Assembly: GCA_013396995.1 (NCBI GenBank)
Contig: VWZP01006707.1
Coordinates: 602,118 to 666,117 of the forward strand
Reading direction: 5' to 3'
DNA from: Dicaeum eximium
Taxonomy: Eukaryota > Chordata > Aves > Passeriformes > Dicaeidae
DNA length: 64,000 nucleotides
Position numbers and translations under genes: made by a program. The notes under the pieces were generated by a model. It was not told where the DNA came from. It worked only from the letters and a program-made list of their open reading frames with translations, and searched no databases. Each line of letters begins with the position of its first letter. The stretch's first letter is position 1. Positions 60,401-64,000 of this stretch are shown here, piece after piece.

Positions 60401-63400
60401 TCTGAGAACAATTATCATAATAGTGATACTTTTATTAAATTTCTTATGCCTGGATTACAATGGATCCTGGAGTGGAGAACTATACAGTATGTTACACATT
60501 ATAAATACATTTATTTCTGAAAATACATGAACATATTTAATATAACGCTATAATAAAAAAGAGTGCTAGTTTATCTTTAGGGGTTTTTTTTAACTAACAC
60601 AAAACACCCAACAAACTTATACCATGAATAGAGAAAGTTGTAGAAAATACCAGTTCATTATGCTGTGTCTTAAACCACTTCAAATTCAGTTTGCACTGAT
60701 TCACATTCTGTATAGTCACTGTAAAAAAGCTGGAGGGATAATGGAGGATGTAAGTTAATGCAGGATTTTTGTCCCCTGTATTTATGGAGATATACAGAAT
60801 ATTCACAGAATAATCAAGTCATAAATCTTTCTAGCTTTGGATGAAGCTAGCAAGATATACAGTGAATAATCAAATCCTGCAGCAGCAGCTACAGCTGAAA
60901 CATTAAACACAGCACCTATTTTAGGGTGCTAACCTTGAGTCAGCACAGCTTATTTTTTCTTTTTAATGGGGGTTTGGGTTGTGGGTTTGGTCATTGTGTT
61001 TGTGGGGTTTTATTGAGATGCCAAATAACAGTAGCAATCCTTCTGCGTACTTGAATCCTGCTCTCACTCATCCCTGCAAACTATACTGGCCCTGGACTGG
61101 CATGGCTGTGATGCTCCGAATCCCAGAAAATATCCTGTTCTAGTTTGGAGGACTCCAATGGCTCCAGCTGATGTAGATGAGCAAGGGAAAAGCATCTGTT
61201 ATGGAAAGACTAAGCCTGCTGAAGCTCATCATTCCTGCCAGATTGACAAGTCTTGGTTCTCAGGCAAGTTGGGGAGGGATTTTTAAACGGCAATTGCTTA
61301 ACTTGTAATTATATTATAATTTATGGGGTAGAGCAATCCTTTATCAAGAGGCAGTGTTAGTTTCCTTAAATCTTTAGTCCATGTGTATTAATTATTTTGC
61401 TAGTACCAATAAGAGATAGTGTGCAGAGACCTCTGCAACCATGGGACGTTCAGAAGCGTGCGCTGCCTGTTCCTTGAGTCAGGGTGCAGTGGACATGTGG
61501 CAATAGGGCAGCCACCACACACAGTCATAGTGTTACACAGTTGTTAGTGCATCCCACAAGAGCACCAGTTTATAGAGGATGTATCTAATAACTTTCCCTT
61601 GCGGTCTTGCTCTCCTGCACTTTTCCCAGCAGAAGGAGCACAGGTGGGGCCATACAGCAGCATGGCTGCCCCACCTACAGCCTCAGGCCCTGCCTGCACA
61701 GAGCACTTCCATGGAACTGAAAGTAGGAACTAAAGCCTGGTGTCCCGTCTCCCATAAAAAAAAAGAGAAGATGATTGATTACACAAAGGCTGGGCATGGG
61801 GCAGAGGCTGCCCTAGATGCCCGCTCCAGTCTCTTGGAAGGCTCATTCCTGCAGTGCTGCTTACTCTGGTCTTTACAGTGAGTGTGAACAATGCCAACTT
61901 CTGGGCAGGGCAGCACCAGAGTCCAGGGGCCTCGACAGAAGGAGCAGGCCCACAGGATGGAAAGCTAACAGTGGATTCAGGAATGACCTTAGCTTTACAC
62001 ACTTTGTTTTCCTGTTGGATTCCAGTGAAATGGCACAGCTGGCCACTGGCTGCTCTGAAGGGAGGAACTGTGCTGGGGACAGAGACTGCAACTCAGGCTC
62101 CCCAGAGAGAGGAGGCTGTCCCTTCAACAGCCACCTCTGCCCTGGGCAATGAGTGTCTGGCACTCCTCTAGATGATGCTATGTCTCATAAAGCTAATGTT
62201 TATTTCAGCTGGAGAAGTCCCCAGAAAGTAATGATAGTTCAAAAGCTTCAATGTTTCAGGTAATTCTGTTCCCAACCTGGAGAAGAGGAAGAATTTCCAA
62301 ATCTTGTAAGTCCCTGTTGGTTGTGTTGCCAAGATGCTAACAGCAATTCTCATCTGTGGCTTGACTTTTTAAAGTACGCTTCAGATTCGGGAGCGAAGCC
62401 ATACATGGTTGAGCATGTATCTGCCCACAGACCCTTCTCAACATCCCCCTTCCCTCCTTCCCTTCCAACACTCCAATTCAGAGTTGCTCTGTTGATAACT
62501 GTAGGATGTAGATTGCACAGAGTAACCCCAGAATTCTTGATTTTGTGTCCTTTGGTATTCTTGCCTTGACTTTCTGAAACAGAAACATGAAGTGAATGTG
62601 AGTTTAGAGAGTTTCTCTGTATTTAGCCTGTGGGCTGAGTTGGGAAGGTGGAAGATGAAGCTGAGGCTGGTTTTCCTTTTGTCTTTATTATGGACAGATT
62701 CTCTTTCCCAAGACATCTTGTTGACTTATTATTTGGAAGTCTTTTGACTAACTGCAGATAAATTAATTTAGTGCCTTTTATGTTTTGTAAAAAGGCTGTG
62801 TGATGTAGCCTGTATGACTATAGTTGCCTTTAAATTGTGGGTTGAAAAAAGATACAACAAACCAAAAGCTGGGGGTCTATTAAAATGAAGATGTATGGGC
62901 TAGTCCTCAGTAGGCATCAATCCATATCATTTGAACTTCAAAAACTGGACCTGTTTCTGTCTTTGCAAGCTGGAGTGTGTCTGGATGAAGGAACAGGACT
63001 GCCTCATTTTTGTGTCAAGAAGAGGTGAAAACCCCCAGCCCACAAAGAAACACATGCTGCTTTGCTTACTTTACCTTGCTCCATTTGACTCAGGTTATCA
63101 GAAAGGCCATAAGTTTTCATTCTTTGTATTTTGTCCCAGAACAATCATGGAGTTCCTCTCAGTTTTCCTCAGCTCTGAAGACATAATATCTGGCCTTAAC
63201 AAATGGAAAAATAGAACTGAAGTTGACAGTGGCCAGAATGCATGGTTGTGTTCTTAACATTAATATGTTATGCATATGTGTCTAACCTATACCCAATGCA
63301 GCTTTCCCCTCTCCAGCCTGAAATTCCACAACAGATGCTGTCCAAATATTTGTGGCAGCATCCAAAAAGAGAGCCACAAGATGCAGCACTTGGCAGGGAG

Positions 63401-64000
63401 CCACATGGTAATGGATGGACACAAACATCATTTTGTTCAGAGCAACCAGTGTTTTCTGCCTAGCTGGAAAATGGGGGATAGACTTGTGGCTGAATGTCAC
63501 AAGGAAGTTAAAATTTCTGGCCTAAAATAGTAAGTAGGATATAAAGTGTTTTGAAGAGCAACACTAAGCTAGCTGCTGTGGACTGTCTCCAGCTTAATTT
63601 TTTGTTTATTACATATGATTGAAACGAGTATAATACATATTGTTTGGTTGAAATTACTTAGTTAGCTCAGGCCTCCAGGGCAAACAGACAAACCTTTTGA
63701 AACACTTTCTATAGACACATCTTTAAAATAGGTTCTATTTAAGAAAAAAAGCTGTAATTTGTTTTTTGGTGGTTTTTAAAGCAATATTTGTAAGTTATTT
63801 AAAGAAAATAAATAGCTAAGAGCTATTTACTTCAAATCTTCAATTTGAAAAATTTTCAACTCAAAGTCCTGACTAATGTGGTGCAGACTCTTCATTTTGT
63901 GAACTACTATACTGGGTTTTTTCTAAATGTTGTACATTTTTATGTTCTCTTCTGCTCTTAGCTCTTTTGCAATGGACGGGTCAGTCTTCTGCCTTGATGT
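57401..64000. other. Downstream region without a supported gene
   Basis: No open frame here shows a recognisable domain, and no set of splice-flanked exons was found on either strand. In mammals OPALIN and DNTT lie on the 3' side of TLL2. Neither was seen here. An AT-rich stretch with minus-strand AATAAA hexamers near 60.43-60.52 kb may be a 3' UTR of a gene to the right. An A tract lies at 58202-58217. Confidence 0.55.

Noticed and set aside
61817..62171. Overlapping 105- and 111-codon plus-strand open frames
   Set aside because: The two frames overlap, neither resembles a known protein, and there is no sign of OPALIN or DNTT.
1..64000. Search for CRISPR arrays, tRNA or rRNA genes, and prokaryotic-style operons
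   Set aside because: None seen. The sequence is spliced vertebrate DNA, and tandem repeats lack spacer structure.

Overview
The window is vertebrate nuclear DNA, almost certainly from a bird. It holds long AT-rich introns with GT-AG exons, two related avian-type endogenous-retrovirus LTRs (about 1.44-1.65 kb and 29.57-30.15 kb), a P450 most like the chicken CYP2H group, and an egg-coat ZP gene lying close to TLL2. The LTR type is one I associate with songbirds, so a passerine is my best guess. No prokaryotic, plasmid or CRISPR features were seen.

Region 1 (1-about 38.8 kb, plus strand) is the tolloid-like metalloprotease gene TLL2, without its 5' end. Nineteen coding exons were resolved from splice sites and reading frame. 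They run from the prodomain through the furin site, astacin protease, CUB1, CUB2, EGF1, CUB3, EGF2, CUB4 and CUB5 to the stop at 36641, giving 922 complete codons. Only the first part (signal peptide and early prodomain) lies left of the window. The exons join in frame with no break.

Region 2 (42.25-48.2 kb, minus strand) is a complete nine-exon CYP2-family P450 of 493 residues, CYP2H-like. It is convergent with TLL2. It has a TATA box just upstream of its start. About 1.6 kb further upstream lies a 10-bp-periodic cluster of AGTTCA half-sites with exact DR4 spacing beside an NF1-like palindrome, a strong candidate for the xenobiotic (phenobarbital-type) enhancer.

Region 3 (51.8-57.4 kb, plus strand) is a complete 12-exon zona pellucida glycoprotein gene, ZP4 (ZPB)-like, of 554 residues. 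It has a signal peptide, a trefoil domain, a ZP module, an RGKR furin site and a C-terminal membrane anchor. Its polyadenylation signal overlaps its stop codon. It is divergent from the P450, with 3.7 kb between the two start codons.

Region 4 (57.4-64 kb) has no gene I can support. An AT-rich block near 60.4-60.8 kb may be the 3' end of a minus-strand gene to the right.

The three genes have unrelated jobs (extracellular matrix and BMP processing, hepatic drug metabolism, egg coat) and are simply neighbours. I found no evidence for a previously undescribed multi-gene system. The most useful leads are the DR4 array, the stop-free in-frame ZP4 intron 4, and the overlapping stop and poly(A) signal of ZP4.
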